Positions 25,738-35,527 of a stretch of 40,802 nt of DNA are shown piece by piece. The notes under the pieces were generated by a model. It saw nothing but the letters and a program-made list of their open reading frames with translations. It was not told where the DNA came from and searched no databases. Source of the DNA: Gammaproteobacteria bacterium (GTDB taxonomy: Bacteria > Pseudomonadota > Gammaproteobacteria > Steroidobacterales > GCA-2729495); NCBI GenBank assembly GCA_027293165.1, contig JAPUGB010000065.1, forward strand, positions 1 to 40,802, given 5' to 3'. Numbering within the stretch: the stretch's first letter is position 1; each line of letters opens with the position of its first letter. The position numbers and the translations under genes were made by a program.

Positions 25738-25772
25738 AAAAAAAAGCCCGCTCCGGCTGCGCCGTTGCGGGC
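25738..25772 (-). terminator. Intrinsic terminator between ilvD and ask-lysA
   Basis: On the minus strand GCCCGC (25772-25767) pairs with GCGGGC (25751-25746), with an inner CGGC/GCCG stem, followed by eight U residues. It lies 65 nt before the Ask-LysA start and about 165 nt after ilvD. It could simply end the ilvD transcript or act as an attenuator for the fusion gene. Confidence 0.82.
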
Positions 25773-25810
25773 TTCTCTTGATTCCATTCAGACCGGTAAC
25801 AAATTCCGTC

Positions 25811-25891
25811 TTAAACCCCGCACCACCAGCATCCGGCCAATCGGCCAGAGCGTTTGTCCATCATGCGTTTACTGTGTTCACGCGTATCCAT
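25811..25891 (-). CDS. Possible leader peptide ahead of ask-lysA
   Basis: This 26-codon frame from ATG (25891) to TAA (25811-25813) encodes a basic peptide with K8, M10, M11 and K13, ending GCWWCGV. Near its stop, TGCGGG (complement of 25817-25822) can pair with CCCGCA in the 5' arm of the following terminator, the same geometry as in the ilvC leader. There is no clear Shine-Dalgarno, and the enrichment for lysine or methionine codons is slight, so it may be chance. Confidence 0.35.
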   Translation of the reverse strand: MDTREHSKRMMDKRSGRLAGCWWCGV

Positions 25892-25935
25892 GCACGGTAG
25901 TAAACCCAATGTCCGCACGCCCGTCAACTCCGGCG

Positions 25936-27639
25936 TCACACCTGCCCGGTCACCGCTCCGAGTGACGCGGAACTCACCAGTCGCGCGTATTTGGCCAGCA
26001 CTCCCTGCCCGGCTTCAGGCTCCGGTGGCGTCCAGCGCTCGCGACGAGCGCTGAGCTCTGCGTCATCCACAGCCAGCTCAATGGTCCGTTCCTCTGCATG
26101 GATCGTGATCCGGTCACCGTCTTCGATCAGCGCCAGCGGACCGCCAACTGCAGCTTCCGGCGTGACGTGACCGACGACAAAGCCGTGGCTGCCGCCGGAG
26201 AAACGCCCATCGGTGATCAATGCGACCTGGTCGCCGAGGCCTTTCCCCACGATCGCACTCGTTGGACTGAGCATTTCACGCATGCCGGGGCCGCCTTTGG
26301 GACCTTCGTAGCGAATGACCACGACGTCGCCGGCCACCACCGTGCCATCCAGAATCGCCTGTAAGGCGCTTTCCTCGGACCCATAGACCCGAGCCGAACC
26401 ACTGAAGCTGGTGCCTTCCTTACCCGTAATCTTCGCCACGGCGCCTTCCGGGGCTAGATTCCCGTACAAAATGACGAGGTGGCTGTCTGGCTTGATCGGT
26501 TGGTCGAAGCTCTTGACGATGTCCTGCTCCGGCGGATAGTCCGGTGCTGCCGCCAGATTTTCGGCCATCGTCTTGCCACTGACGGTCAGGCAGTCGCCGT
26601 GCAGCAATTGCTGGTTCAGCAGCCGTTTCATCAGCGGCTGCACGCCGCCAATGGCGACCAGGTCAGACATCGTGTAAGGGCCACTGGGTTTAAGATCGGC
26701 CAGTACCGGAACTTTCGCGCCGATTCGGCTGAAATCATCCAGCTCCAGCTCAACGCCTGCCTCGCATGCCATCGCAATTAAATGCAGCACCGCATTCGTC
26801 GACCCACCCAGCGCGATAACCACGGTGACAGCGTTTTCGAAAGCTGCCCGGGTCATGATATCGGATGGTCGGATCCCTGCGCGGATCAGATTGACGACCG
26901 CTTCGCCTGCGTTTCTGCTGTCGATGCGTTTGTGTTCAGAGATCGCATCCTGGGCCGAACTGTTGGGCAGGCTCATGCCCAGTGCTTCGATCGCGGACGC
27001 CATGGTATTGGCTGTATACATGCCGCCGCAGGAACCTGGCCCGGGTATTGCCGTTCGCTCGACATCGAGCAGTTCCGCTTCGCTAAGCCGGCCGCTCGCA
27101 ACACCACCGACGGCCTCGAAAACAGACACGATGTCGCGCCGCTGCGGACCCGGCTGTATGGTCCCACCATAGACGAACACCGCCGGGCGGTTGAGCCGGG
27201 ACATTGCCATCAGGCACCCGGGCATGTTTTTGTCGCAGCCGCCGATCGCGACAAAACCGTCAAATCCCTCGCCGCCGACGACGGTTTCGATGGAGTCTGC
27301 GATGACCTCTCGCGACACCAGCGAATACCGCATGCCGGGCGTGCCCATAGAGATTCCGTCTGAAACCGTTATGGTATTGAACAACACCGCTTTACCGCCG
27401 GCCGCATTCGCGCCGGCCGCGGCTTCATCCGCCAACTTCCCGATGTGCATATTGCACGGCGTCACCATGCTCCAGGTGGATGCGATACCGATCTGGGATT
27501 TGCCAAAGTCTTCATCCGTGAACCCGACGGCGCGGAGCATCGCCCGACTCGGGGCCTTTTCGATACCATCGACTACAACGCTGGAGTAACGGCGCTGTGC
27601 CTTGCCGTTTTCGTCTTTCCTGTTCTGCCTGTCAGTCAT
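25936..27639 (-). CDS. ilvD: Dihydroxy-acid dehydratase
   Basis: The 567-residue Fe-S enzyme dehydrates dihydroxy acids to 2-oxo acids, step 3 of Val/Ile synthesis. It directly follows IlvC in the pathway but lies about 17 kb away on the other strand. Cluster cysteines are C62 (TPCNMHIG), C135 ([10 protein letters not shown]) and C204 (GPGSCGGMY). With the roughly 560-residue length this suggests the [2Fe-2S] subtype. [11 protein letters not shown] lies near the C-terminus. The ATG at 27639 (MTDRQNRKD) is chosen because upstream codons have no coding character. A TACAAT at 27695-27690 may be its -10. Confidence 0.96.
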   Translation of the reverse strand: MTDRQNRKDENGKAQRRYSSVVVDGIEKAPSRAMLRAVGFTDEDFGKSQIGIASTWSMVTPCNMHIGKLADEAAAGANAAGGKAVLFNTITVSDGISMGTPGMRYSLVSREVIADSIETVVGGEGFDGFVAIGGCDKNMPGCLMAMSRLNRPAVFVYGGTIQPGPQRRDIVSVFEAVGGVASGRLSEAELLDVERTAIPGPGSCGGMYTANTMASAIEALGMSLPNSSAQDAISEHKRIDSRNAGEAVVNLIRAGIRPSDIMTRAAFENAVTVVIALGGSTNAVLHLIAMACEAGVELELDDFSRIGAKVPVLADLKPSGPYTMSDLVAIGGVQPLMKRLLNQQLLHGDCLTVSGKTMAENLAAAPDYPPEQDIVKSFDQPIKPDSHLVILYGNLAPEGAVAKITGKEGTSFSGSARVYGSEESALQAILDGTVVAGDVVVIRYEGPKGGPGMREMLSPTSAIVGKGLGDQVALITDGRFSGGSHGFVVGHVTPEAAVGGPLALIEDGDRITIHAEERTIELAVDDAELSARRERWTPPEPEAGQGVLAKYARLVSSASLGAVTGQV

Positions 27640-27771
27640 GGTTTTTGGTTCCGATCCGTTGCGACTGTTGCGTCCGCCTGTTGCGTTCGATTGTACACAC
27701 GAGCAGCCGAGATGGTCGCAATACCCCGCCAATGCGCTGGTTTGTCAGGCCGTGGTCCGGGCTAAGTCCGC

Positions 27772-29205
27772 TCATCGTTCAAGCACCTTGCCCGGATTCA
27801 TGATCCCGCGAGGATCGACCGCCTGCTTGATTGCCCGCATCAGATCCAGTTCCACCTCGGAACGCAGTCGTACCAGTTCACCGGTTTTCAGGGCGCCGAT
27901 TCCGTGTTCGGCACTGAAACTGCCGCCGAGTTGCACGGCGATTGTATGGATCGCTGCGGTGATCTCGTCCCAGAGATCGAGAAACTCCTGCGAGGGCATT
28001 GCTTCCGGCTGGCTCAGGTTGAAATGAATGTTGCCATCGCCGAGGTGCCCGAAAGCGACCGGCCGAACACCTGTCACACGCTGCGCCGCGTAGCTGGCGG
28101 CCTCATCTATGAACTGTGCAACCCGTGCCACCGGCACCGAAATATCATTCTTAATGCTGGCTCCAGCGTGACGCTGCGCTTCGGAGATGCTGTGCCTTAG
28201 CCTCCACAAATCAGCCCGTTGTGTGCCACTCTGCGCAATGACCCCATCACGAACGACACCCGCTGCCAGGCTGGCATCCAGAAAGCCGGTCAGATTCTGG
28301 TCGGTGTCCGCTTGATCCCGCACGCCAGCGATCTCGATCAGTAGATACCAGTCCCACGCCTTGTCAAACGGATCGCGACAACCGTCGATATGGGCCAGTA
28401 CCATATCCAGCGCGAGCCGCGGAAAAATTTCAAAGGCGATCAATTCATCTCCAAGACTTAGCTGTGCCCGCGTGAACAGGTCAACGGCTGCCCGAGGTTC
28501 GTCGACTGCCAGTAACGCCGTCGCAGAGCTGCGCGGTAGCGGGAACAGTTTGCAGACGGCAGCGGTGATAAAACCCAGCGTGCCTTCAGCTCCGATGAAT
28601 AGTTGTTTCAGATCGTAGCCGGTGTTGTCCTTCCTTAGCCCACGCAGGCCATCAACGATGCGGCCATTTGGCAGCACGACCTCCAGGCCCAGCACCGATT
28701 CGCGTACGTTTCCATAGCGCATGACATTGGTACCGCCAGCGTTGGTGGAGATATTCCCACCGATCTGGCAGCTGCCCTCGGCCGCCAGACTGAGTGGAAA
28801 CAGCCGATCCGCCGCGGCCGCCGCCTGCTGCAAGGTCGCCAGCACGCAACCCGCCTCAGCGGTCAGCGTGAAATTCTCAGCGTCTAGCTCGCGTATTCGA
28901 TTCAAGCGGGAAGCAGACAGCAAAATCTCCGGTGCGTCCGGTTTACTGTGCGGAATCGCGCCGCCTGCAAGCCCTGTGTTCCCGCCCTGCGGGACAATAC
29001 CGATTCCTCGCTCGTTGCAGCAGCGCAAAATGGCTGCGACTTCGCCCGTTGTGTCCGGCATCAGCATGATCGGGGTCGAGCCGCTGAACAGACCGCGCCA
29101 CTCGGATATATGCGGCGCAATCACCTCAGAATCATCGGACCAGCCAGCTGAGCCAACGATACCCTTCAGCTCGCTTAGCGTAGAATTATCCAGTCGCGAG
29201 AACAT
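27772..29205 (-). CDS. FAD-linked D-2-hydroxyacid dehydrogenase (GlcD / D-2-hydroxyglutarate dehydrogenase type)
   Basis: The 477-residue protein has an N-terminal PCMH-type FAD domain with PQGGNTGLAGGAIP (about 72-85), EGSCQIGGNISTNAGGTNVMRYG (about 143) and QLFIGAEGTLGFITA. The C-terminal FAD-oxidase domain has the metal-binding GHLGDGNIHFN (about 382), FSAEHGIG (about 420) and DPRGIMNPGKVL at the end. It oxidises a D-2-hydroxy acid (2-hydroxyglutarate, lactate or glycolate) and passes electrons to a flavoprotein or quinone. The exact substrate cannot be read from the sequence. It is 132 nt upstream of ilvD on the same strand. Confidence 0.9.
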   Translation of the reverse strand: MFSRLDNSTLSELKGIVGSAGWSDDSEVIAPHISEWRGLFSGSTPIMLMPDTTGEVAAILRCCNERGIGIVPQGGNTGLAGGAIPHSKPDAPEILLSASRLNRIRELDAENFTLTAEAGCVLATLQQAAAAADRLFPLSLAAEGSCQIGGNISTNAGGTNVMRYGNVRESVLGLEVVLPNGRIVDGLRGLRKDNTGYDLKQLFIGAEGTLGFITAAVCKLFPLPRSSATALLAVDEPRAAVDLFTRAQLSLGDELIAFEIFPRLALDMVLAHIDGCRDPFDKAWDWYLLIEIAGVRDQADTDQNLTGFLDASLAAGVVRDGVIAQSGTQRADLWRLRHSISEAQRHAGASIKNDISVPVARVAQFIDEAASYAAQRVTGVRPVAFGHLGDGNIHFNLSQPEAMPSQEFLDLWDEITAAIHTIAVQLGGSFSAEHGIGALKTGELVRLRSEVELDLMRAIKQAVDPRGIMNPGKVLER

Positions 29206-29331
29206 TTTCTATCGTTGCCAAGCGCGGCCCAAACCAACCATCCTTGCATGGCCGGGCCAAATTCGATTACGTTTGTGCATCATCCATGCTATGTATGGTC
29301 CTCGCGGTATCATCGCCCGAACCCGCAAACA

Positions 29332-30624
29332 ATGCCATTCAGCACGAGAACCACCACATCAGCCGGGCTGGGTCTGACCGGCTACGAGTACTGGAACAAT
29401 CCGGTGGGCGATGTCGATTCGCTGAACCTCAGCGAACGCAGCAACCTGGTCGAGCTGGACCGGATACTTCATGCGCTGTGGGGCCTGGGCCGAAATTTTA
29501 TCCTTGCCTGGTGCGCCTACGATCGAGGCGTGATGCTGCTGGTCCTTCCACACTACGCGGTTGCCAATTACGCGCTGGCCAAACACGACGACATCGTCTC
29601 GTCGACTGGACCGCTGCCGTCTGGGGACAGCCAGAATTTCATTATTGGCCTGTTATCTGGCAGGCGGCAGCTAACGCTCAGACAAATTCAGAATTCGGCA
29701 AAGCTGCTCGGCGTGGAGACAGAATACGTGGACCTGCGTCAAGCGCTGTCTGGTTCGCCGGCAGAAACCGAAATTGTCGAAAAGCTGATCAAACGTTACA
29801 GCGTCAGCTATGTGCAGAATCGGGCAGTAGCTCTGTTTGATATCGTTGGCTTCAGCCTGCTCAGTCCGTTTGAGCAAATGACCCAGCTCAACAGCCTTTC
29901 GTACTCGTTGAATTCCGCGCACAGCAAAATTCTGGATAAAGCCATTGATATCAATTTTGCCCGATCAAGCACCGGAGATGGCTTTTACATCTGGAACCGG
30001 GACCGCGGTGTGGCAGCCAATACGAATCTGTATCACCTGATGCACCTGGTGTTGGCAGACAACGCCATTGCGCGGCGCAAGGCGCACGGCAGAACCGTAC
30101 CGTTACTCCGTGCCTGCTTTCACGTGGGCAGTTGCTACGAGTTTCACCAAGCGGAAGGGCTTAATCCAACTGTCTTCAGCGATATCGTCGGAAACGTGAC
30201 GATCGAACTAGCGCGGATGATCGAACGCGCATTGCCAGGACAGATTTTCGTCGGCGAATTCAATGCCGAGCTGCCTCTTTCTGAAGATCCAGGTGCGGAT
30301 TTGGTTTCCGTTGACTCGATCGGCTTTGTCGATAGAGCGCAGGAAAACCTGTTGCAGCTGAACGGGCTGGAATTGTCCGGCGAAGCAATCCAATCCATCA
30401 AATGCTACCTGACCGGCAAGCAACAATCCGATGGCACGTTTAGCGTGCGCAAAATGAAGATTCATGACAAACACGGCCTAAGTCGCAACGTGTTCAATGC
30501 CAAGATCAACATCTATCGCACCGCAGCCGAACCGATCTTACTCGGTATTGAGGATCGCCTCCTCAGTAGCGAGGAACTCGATATACAAACCGTCGAACAC
30601 ATATTCCCCGATGCCCACCACTGA
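29332..30624 (+). CDS. Class III nucleotide-cyclase-like protein of unknown function
   Basis: The start is uncertain; the ATG at 29332 gives 430 residues, and 29215 or 29248 are longer options with little coding character. Residues about 165-315 resemble a class III adenylate/guanylate cyclase domain. AVALFDIVGFSLLS gives metal Asp D170, STGDGFYIW gives the second metal Asp D216, and FSDIVGNVTIELARMIERALPGQIFV matches the G-D-x-V-N-x-x-x-R helix. The transition-state Asn is replaced by I291 while R295 is kept. The first 165 residues and the last 115 match nothing I recognise. No membrane helix is evident, so it is probably cytoplasmic. It is divergent from the dehydrogenase. Whether it makes a cyclic nucleotide is open. 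Confidence 0.65.
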   Translation: MPFSTRTTTSAGLGLTGYEYWNNPVGDVDSLNLSERSNLVELDRILHALWGLGRNFILAWCAYDRGVMLLVLPHYAVANYALAKHDDIVSSTGPLPSGDSQNFIIGLLSGRRQLTLRQIQNSAKLLGVETEYVDLRQALSGSPAETEIVEKLIKRYSVSYVQNRAVALFDIVGFSLLSPFEQMTQLNSLSYSLNSAHSKILDKAIDINFARSSTGDGFYIWNRDRGVAANTNLYHLMHLVLADNAIARRKAHGRTVPLLRACFHVGSCYEFHQAEGLNPTVFSDIVGNVTIELARMIERALPGQIFVGEFNAELPLSEDPGADLVSVDSIGFVDRAQENLLQLNGLELSGEAIQSIKCYLTGKQQSDGTFSVRKMKIHDKHGLSRNVFNAKINIYRTAAEPILLGIEDRLLSSEELDIQTVEHIFPDAHH

Positions 30625-30647
30625 TGCTGCAGATTCGCAGCCGATAG

Positions 30648-33095
30648 TCACGCTCGGGAAGGGAAAAGCAACTCGACAACGTCCCGAAATGTTTCGACAA
30701 AATGCACGCTCAGATTCCGCCTGATATATTCGGGAATTTCCTCGAAATCACCTTGGTTTGCTTTGGGAAGAATCACCTCTTTCATTCCCGCGCGCCTGGC
30801 CGCGACGAGTTTCTCGCGAACCCCACCGACCGGCAGCACCTGACCGGTCAGCGTCAATTCACCCGTCATCGCTAATTTGTTTCTAATCCGCCGCTGGCGG
30901 GCCAGTGACAAAAAAGCACTTGCCATTGTTATGCCCGCGCTGGGCCCATCCTTCGGGGTAGCGCCGGCCGGCACGTGCAGGTGAACTTGCGCGTTATCAA
31001 AGTAATCTGACTTGACGCCATATTTCTCGGCATTGCTAACAATGTGACTGTAGGCAATGGTTGCCGACTCCCGCATGACTTCGCCCAACTGTCCAGTCAA
31101 CGTCATTCCCCGTCCGGACGAATGGACGCGATTGGCTTCGATATTCATGATCGTGCCACCGAGTGCCGTCCACGCCAGACCGGTTGATACTCCGACTCCG
31201 CCCACTAACCGGGATGCCTTGAACTCCGGTTTGCCGAGGTATTCTTCCAGTGAATCGGAGCCGACCCGCACAGGCTTCGTTGCGCCCTCGAGTATCTGCA
31301 CAACCGCCTTTCGCACGACGGCACCGATCTGTTTCTCCAACTTCCGGACTCCTGCTTCCCGGGCATAGCCTTCTATGATCCGACGCAGCGCCGATCGCGT
31401 GATCCGAAGGTCCTTGCGGGTCAGCCCTGCGCGTTCAAGCTGCCTTGGAATCAGGTGCTTCAGTGCGATATCCAGCTTCTCCTCGGTCAGGTAGCCGGAT
31501 AGCCTGATGATCTCCGTACGGTCCAGCAACGGAGCCGGTATCGTATCGAGTTGGTTTGCGGTCGCTATGAACAGCACTTTAGAAAGGTCAAACGGCACAT
31601 CGATGTAGTGATCAAGGAATCCTGCGTTCTGCTCGGGGTCAAGAACTTCGAGCAGTGCTGAGGCCGGGTCACCGTGATACGAGGCACCAACCTTGTCCAG
31701 TTCATCCAGCATGATGACCGGGTTTGCCGAACCGGTGTCCTTGATGGCCTGTATGAATTTTCCAGGCATCGCGCCTATATAGGTTCGACGATGACCCTTG
31801 ATTTCCGCCTCATCGCGCATGCCCCCAAGCGAAAAGCGGAAAAATTCGCGTCCAAGCGCTGCGGCAATGGAACGGCCCAAAGATGTCTTGCCCACGCCGG
31901 GTGGCCCAACGAACAGGAGAATCGACCCCGAAACCTCGCCCTTCATTTCAGCGACGGCGAGAAACTCGATGATTCGCTCCTTGACTTCTTCAAGGCCTTC
32001 GTGGTCCTGATCCAAGACGGCCCTCGCCTCGTTCAGATCGATGTAATCCTCCGTGTAGCGTCCCCATGGCAGTGCAGTCAGCCAATCAAGGTAGTTGCGC
32101 GTTACCGAGTATTCAGGTGATCCGGTTTCGAGCAACCCTAATTTTTCCATTTCATCATCGATGCGCTTTTGGGCTTTATCAGACAGCGTCAAGTCTTTCA
32201 ATCGGTCCCTGAAACGATCCTGTTCCGCTGTTCGATCATCCTTGGAGAGACCGAGTTCCTGTTGTATCGCTTTCAATTGCTCACGCAGGAAAACCTCACG
32301 TTGCCGTCCGTGGATTTCCTGCTCGACTTTCTCGTGAATCTTGGCCTGCGCACGCGCGATTTCCAGTTCCTTACGAATTAGAACGATCACCTTCTCAAGG
32401 CGTGGCATTAGACTATGAGTCTGCAGCACATTCTGCAGCTCAGCCTTCGAGGCAGTCGTCATGGATGCGGCAAAATCCGCCAATCGGGACGGTTCATTGG
32501 GACTGAAGTTTTCGAGAAAAACCTTCAGCTCTTCCCCGTACAGTGGGTTCAGGGGAACAAGTTCCTTAATGACGTTGATGATGGCGACCGCGTATGCCTT
32601 GATTTCGGATTCGGGACGCGACACCCGTTCGAGCTGGTAGAGGACACGCGCACGATACGGAACTTTTTCGGATATCCATTTGTCGACCGAAAACCGCTGC
32701 AAACCTTGTATGAGCACCTGCAAACGGCCTTCGGCTCTCATCGCCCGATGGATTCGGCAAGCAGTTCCGGATGTATACAAGTCATCCGGGCCGGGCTGTT
32801 CCGCCGCTTCCGTCTTGGTCAGCAACAGGCCGATCACCTTGTGCTCGGATTCCATTGCGGCCTTGATTGTTGTTTCCCACTTATCGGGCACGACCAAAGG
32901 GATCAGCTGACCGGGGAATACCGGCCGGCGTTCCTCTGGAAGTATCGGTATCACGTCCGGCAGAAGTTCGGACGCCCTGACGAGTTCGCCAGAACCGTGC
33001 TCGGAGTCGGCTTGCTTGAAATTTTCGTTGTGCTCGATATCCACGCTGGTTCTGCTATTACGCATGCCGCCGCCGCCCCAGCCGGGCAGATTCAC
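30648..33095 (-). CDS. lon: ATP-dependent Lon protease
   Basis: The 815-residue Lon has an N-terminal LON domain (about 45-235), a coiled coil (about 240-290), an AAA+ module with Walker A GPPGVGKT (397-404) and Walker B IMLDELDK (461-468), and a protease domain with catalytic Ser719 (PKDGPSAG) and Lys762 (GGVREKL). It degrades misfolded and regulatory proteins in the cytoplasm. The start is either the ATG at 33095 or the ATG at 33065 (MRNSRTS), since a Gly-rich 10-residue stretch separates them. It is not next to clpX or hupB, so a second lon elsewhere is possible. Confidence 0.95.
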   Translation of the reverse strand: MNLPGWGGGGMRNSRTSVDIEHNENFKQADSEHGSGELVRASELLPDVIPILPEERRPVFPGQLIPLVVPDKWETTIKAAMESEHKVIGLLLTKTEAAEQPGPDDLYTSGTACRIHRAMRAEGRLQVLIQGLQRFSVDKWISEKVPYRARVLYQLERVSRPESEIKAYAVAIINVIKELVPLNPLYGEELKVFLENFSPNEPSRLADFAASMTTASKAELQNVLQTHSLMPRLEKVIVLIRKELEIARAQAKIHEKVEQEIHGRQREVFLREQLKAIQQELGLSKDDRTAEQDRFRDRLKDLTLSDKAQKRIDDEMEKLGLLETGSPEYSVTRNYLDWLTALPWGRYTEDYIDLNEARAVLDQDHEGLEEVKERIIEFLAVAEMKGEVSGSILLFVGPPGVGKTSLGRSIAAALGREFFRFSLGGMRDEAEIKGHRRTYIGAMPGKFIQAIKDTGSANPVIMLDELDKVGASYHGDPASALLEVLDPEQNAGFLDHYIDVPFDLSKVLFIATANQLDTIPAPLLDRTEIIRLSGYLTEEKLDIALKHLIPRQLERAGLTRKDLRITRSALRRIIEGYAREAGVRKLEKQIGAVVRKAVVQILEGATKPVRVGSDSLEEYLGKPEFKASRLVGGVGVSTGLAWTALGGTIMNIEANRVHSSGRGMTLTGQLGEVMRESATIAYSHIVSNAEKYGVKSDYFDNAQVHLHVPAGATPKDGPSAGITMASAFLSLARQRRIRNKLAMTGELTLTGQVLPVGGVREKLVAARRAGMKEVILPKANQGDFEEIPEYIRRNLSVHFVETFRDVVELLFPSRA

Positions 33096-33192
33096 ATCGC
33101 TTCGAACATATATGGGCTCAGAATGGCTGATATCAAGCGGTCCAGCAGTGGCACGGGGATGGCCGAGCCCAAACCTGCGCTTGCCAGCGTAT

Positions 33193-34248
33193 TTAGTCGC
33201 CGTCCGGCGCCAGGACCCTCTTTTGCTGCTCTTGTTGAAACATGGTCCATACGGTCAGGAACAAGGCCGCGATAACCGGTCCAATCACGAACCCTGAGAC
33301 ACCAAATACGGTCAATCCGCCGAGTGTTGACAGCAGCACCAGGTAGTCGGGCATTTTGGTATCCCGACCGACGAGTATCGGGCGCAGCAGATTGTCGACG
33401 AGCCCGATGACCAGGACGCCAAATGCGATTAAAAAGGCCCCTTTCTGCCAAGCGCCATTCGCGATCAGGATCAGCGCCGCGGGACCCCAGACCAGGCTCG
33501 TTCCCACAACCGGCAACAGCGACAAAACAAGCATGACCACACCCCAGAATACCGCGCCCTGTATGCCCAATATCGCGAACATCATGCCGCCGAGAACCCC
33601 CTGGATGAACCCAATGACCAGTGTGCTCTTGACGGTCGCGCGCGAAACCTGGGCAAACTTCCTGAACAATTCGCGTTCCCGATCATCCCCAAAAGGCAGG
33701 GCGTGGACGATTACTTCGAGTAAATGTTCACCGTCGCGCATGAAGAAAAACAACAGGTACAGCATCAGAAAAAACATCACCACAAACCGTGCCGCGTTTT
33801 GCCCTACAGTCAGCGCCATTGATCCAATAAATCTGCTGCCTGCTACTGCTGCGGCAGCCAGATTTTTTCCTATCTCGTCAATGTCGAAACCAATGCGTTC
33901 ACCGAAGGCTCCCATCTGTGGGAGCAACGACTGAAGCCATATCCATAAAGCCTGCGGATTAATCTCGCCGCTCTGAATGCGCGCGTAAAAGTCGGTCGCT
34001 TCTCGCACGACGGCGGATGCGATGAGTAAGGCAGGAACGATTACCGTGAAGAAAATGATGATGACGGTCAGCATCGCTGCCAGCGAGCTCCGCCCGTGTA
34101 GCAGGCGCTCCAAATATACCTGGAGTGGATGAAACACGACGCCAAAGGTCGCAGCCCAGAATATAGGTTGTGCAAAGTCTGCAAGCAGACCCAAAAATGC
34201 CAGCGTAACCAGAACAACCAGGCCGATAAAAAACGAGTATTGAAGCAT
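33193..34248 (-). CDS. AI-2E family (PerM/YdiK) membrane transporter
   Basis: The 351-residue integral membrane protein begins with paired helices (about 6-30 and 58-80). A long extracytoplasmic segment with YARIQSGEINPQALW follows, then further helices ending in DNLLRPILVGRDTKMPDYLVLLSTLGGL. That last segment is the family signature. Family members export small molecules or ions (autoinducer-2 or Na+/H+ in some cases); the cargo here is unknown. It is 97 nt upstream of lon on the same strand and divergent from the sulfotransferase. Confidence 0.88.
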   Translation of the reverse strand: MLQYSFFIGLVVLVTLAFLGLLADFAQPIFWAATFGVVFHPLQVYLERLLHGRSSLAAMLTVIIIFFTVIVPALLIASAVVREATDFYARIQSGEINPQALWIWLQSLLPQMGAFGERIGFDIDEIGKNLAAAAVAGSRFIGSMALTVGQNAARFVVMFFLMLYLLFFFMRDGEHLLEVIVHALPFGDDRERELFRKFAQVSRATVKSTLVIGFIQGVLGGMMFAILGIQGAVFWGVVMLVLSLLPVVGTSLVWGPAALILIANGAWQKGAFLIAFGVLVIGLVDNLLRPILVGRDTKMPDYLVLLSTLGGLTVFGVSGFVIGPVIAALFLTVWTMFQQEQQKRVLAPDGD

Positions 34249-34332
34249 TCTTGCCCTTCCGACTACGCCGAATTCACAGGAACAAATGCCGACAACGCCG
34301 CCCGCACGCGACTAGCCCAGGCAACGGCGGTC

Positions 34333-35502
34333 ATGGTACACCCGAATTGGAGAATTCCTTACATTTCATATAGGGTGCGCGCTGACATGACAAACTCCTC
34401 TGCTAGCGATGCCGATATTTTCCGTGTATCTCAAAGCCTGGACTTTTTTGGCCGACTGGTCCTCGATAACCCCCGCACCTGGCGCCTGATCAGCAAGTTC
34501 GAAACCAAAGTGCTGGCTGCACGACTGGCGGACATTGAGATTGAAAGACCCGTTTTCATAACCGGTCTGGCCCGATCGGGCGGCAGGATATTGCTCGAGA
34601 TCATGGCTGAACTGCCGGGTGTCGCTTCCCACCGCAACAAGGATTTTCCCCTGCTGTTTACGCCGTATTGGTCGAACTGGCTTTTCAAATCTGCCAAAAC
34701 GAAAGCCGGCAAACCCGCACTGCGAACCCACCGGGACGGTGCCACAAAGGCGCCGAACAGTCCTGAAGCGATGGAAGAAGCGCTGTGGATGCAATTTTTT
34801 TCGGGCCTGCACGAGCCACGTGAAAGCAATGTACTGAATGCAACGACCTCGAATAGCTCATTCGAGAAATTTTACATTGATCACATTCGCAAGTTGCTCC
34901 TGGGGCGCAATGCCGATCGGTACGTAGCAAAAGCCAACTACCACGTTACCCGGCTCGAATATCTGCTGAAGATTTTCCCCGATGCCCGCTTTGTAATACC
35001 GGTTCGGCAGCCGGTAGCGCATATTGCGTCGCTGATGAAGCAACAAGATTTGTTTCGCCGCGGCCAGAAGGCAAACCCACGGGCGCGCGCTCACCTGAAA
35101 CGGGTCGGGGAATTCGAATTCGGCCTTGATCGCAGGCCGATAAATACCGGTAACACCGAACGTACCAAGGTGGTGTATAGCGCCTGGCGGCGGGGAGAAG
35201 AGATTCGTGGCTGGGCAATCTACTGGAGCCAGGTTTACGGGTACCTCGCGGACCTTCTGGAAAAGAGTCCGGCCGTGCGCGCTGCGTCGATTTTGATTCG
35301 GTTCGAGGATTTGTGCGACCAACCGAAGACCCATGTCACCAACTTATTTGCACATTGCGGGTTCCCGGATAAAGATCACGACATCAATGCTGCAGCCGGC
35401 CAGATACGGAAACCGACGAACTATGCCAATAGCCTTGCGGACGATGAAATCGCATTGATAAAGCTTGAAACCTACGACACAGCCAAGCGGTTGCGCTACT
35501 AG
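34333..35502 (+). CDS. Sulfotransferase-family protein (PAPS-dependent type)
   Basis: The ATG at 34333 gives 389 residues; the ATG at 34387 (371 residues) is equally possible. Upstream codons overlap the divergent permease gene. RPVFITGLARSGGRILLE (72-89) is the 5'-phosphosulfate-binding loop, though the usual S/T-G-T-T reads S-G-G-R. RFVIPVRQPVAHIASLMKQ corresponds to the 3'-phosphate site, and ILIRFEDLCDQP to the later conserved strand. The acceptor is unknown. A TIGR02444 gene follows after 25 nt in the same direction. Confidence 0.8.
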   Translation: MVHPNWRIPYISYRVRADMTNSSASDADIFRVSQSLDFFGRLVLDNPRTWRLISKFETKVLAARLADIEIERPVFITGLARSGGRILLEIMAELPGVASHRNKDFPLLFTPYWSNWLFKSAKTKAGKPALRTHRDGATKAPNSPEAMEEALWMQFFSGLHEPRESNVLNATTSNSSFEKFYIDHIRKLLLGRNADRYVAKANYHVTRLEYLLKIFPDARFVIPVRQPVAHIASLMKQQDLFRRGQKANPRARAHLKRVGEFEFGLDRRPINTGNTERTKVVYSAWRRGEEIRGWAIYWSQVYGYLADLLEKSPAVRAASILIRFEDLCDQPKTHVTNLFAHCGFPDKDHDINAAAGQIRKPTNYANSLADDEIALIKLETYDTAKRLRY

Positions 35503-35527
35503 CGTTAGCCCGCCACCAAATCTCAAC

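Noticed and set aside
25674-25787. N-terminal extension of the Ask-LysA protein upstream of 25673
   Set aside because: It would translate the terminator hairpin and U-run and has no similarity to aspartokinases.
25674-25935. Lysine riboswitch ahead of Ask-LysA
   Set aside because: The space is short and I could not find the conserved L-box elements; only a terminator and small frame are visible.
32415-33275. A 286-codon plus-strand frame across the Lon N-terminus
   Set aside because: It is antisense to a complete Lon protein and shows no domain or signal.
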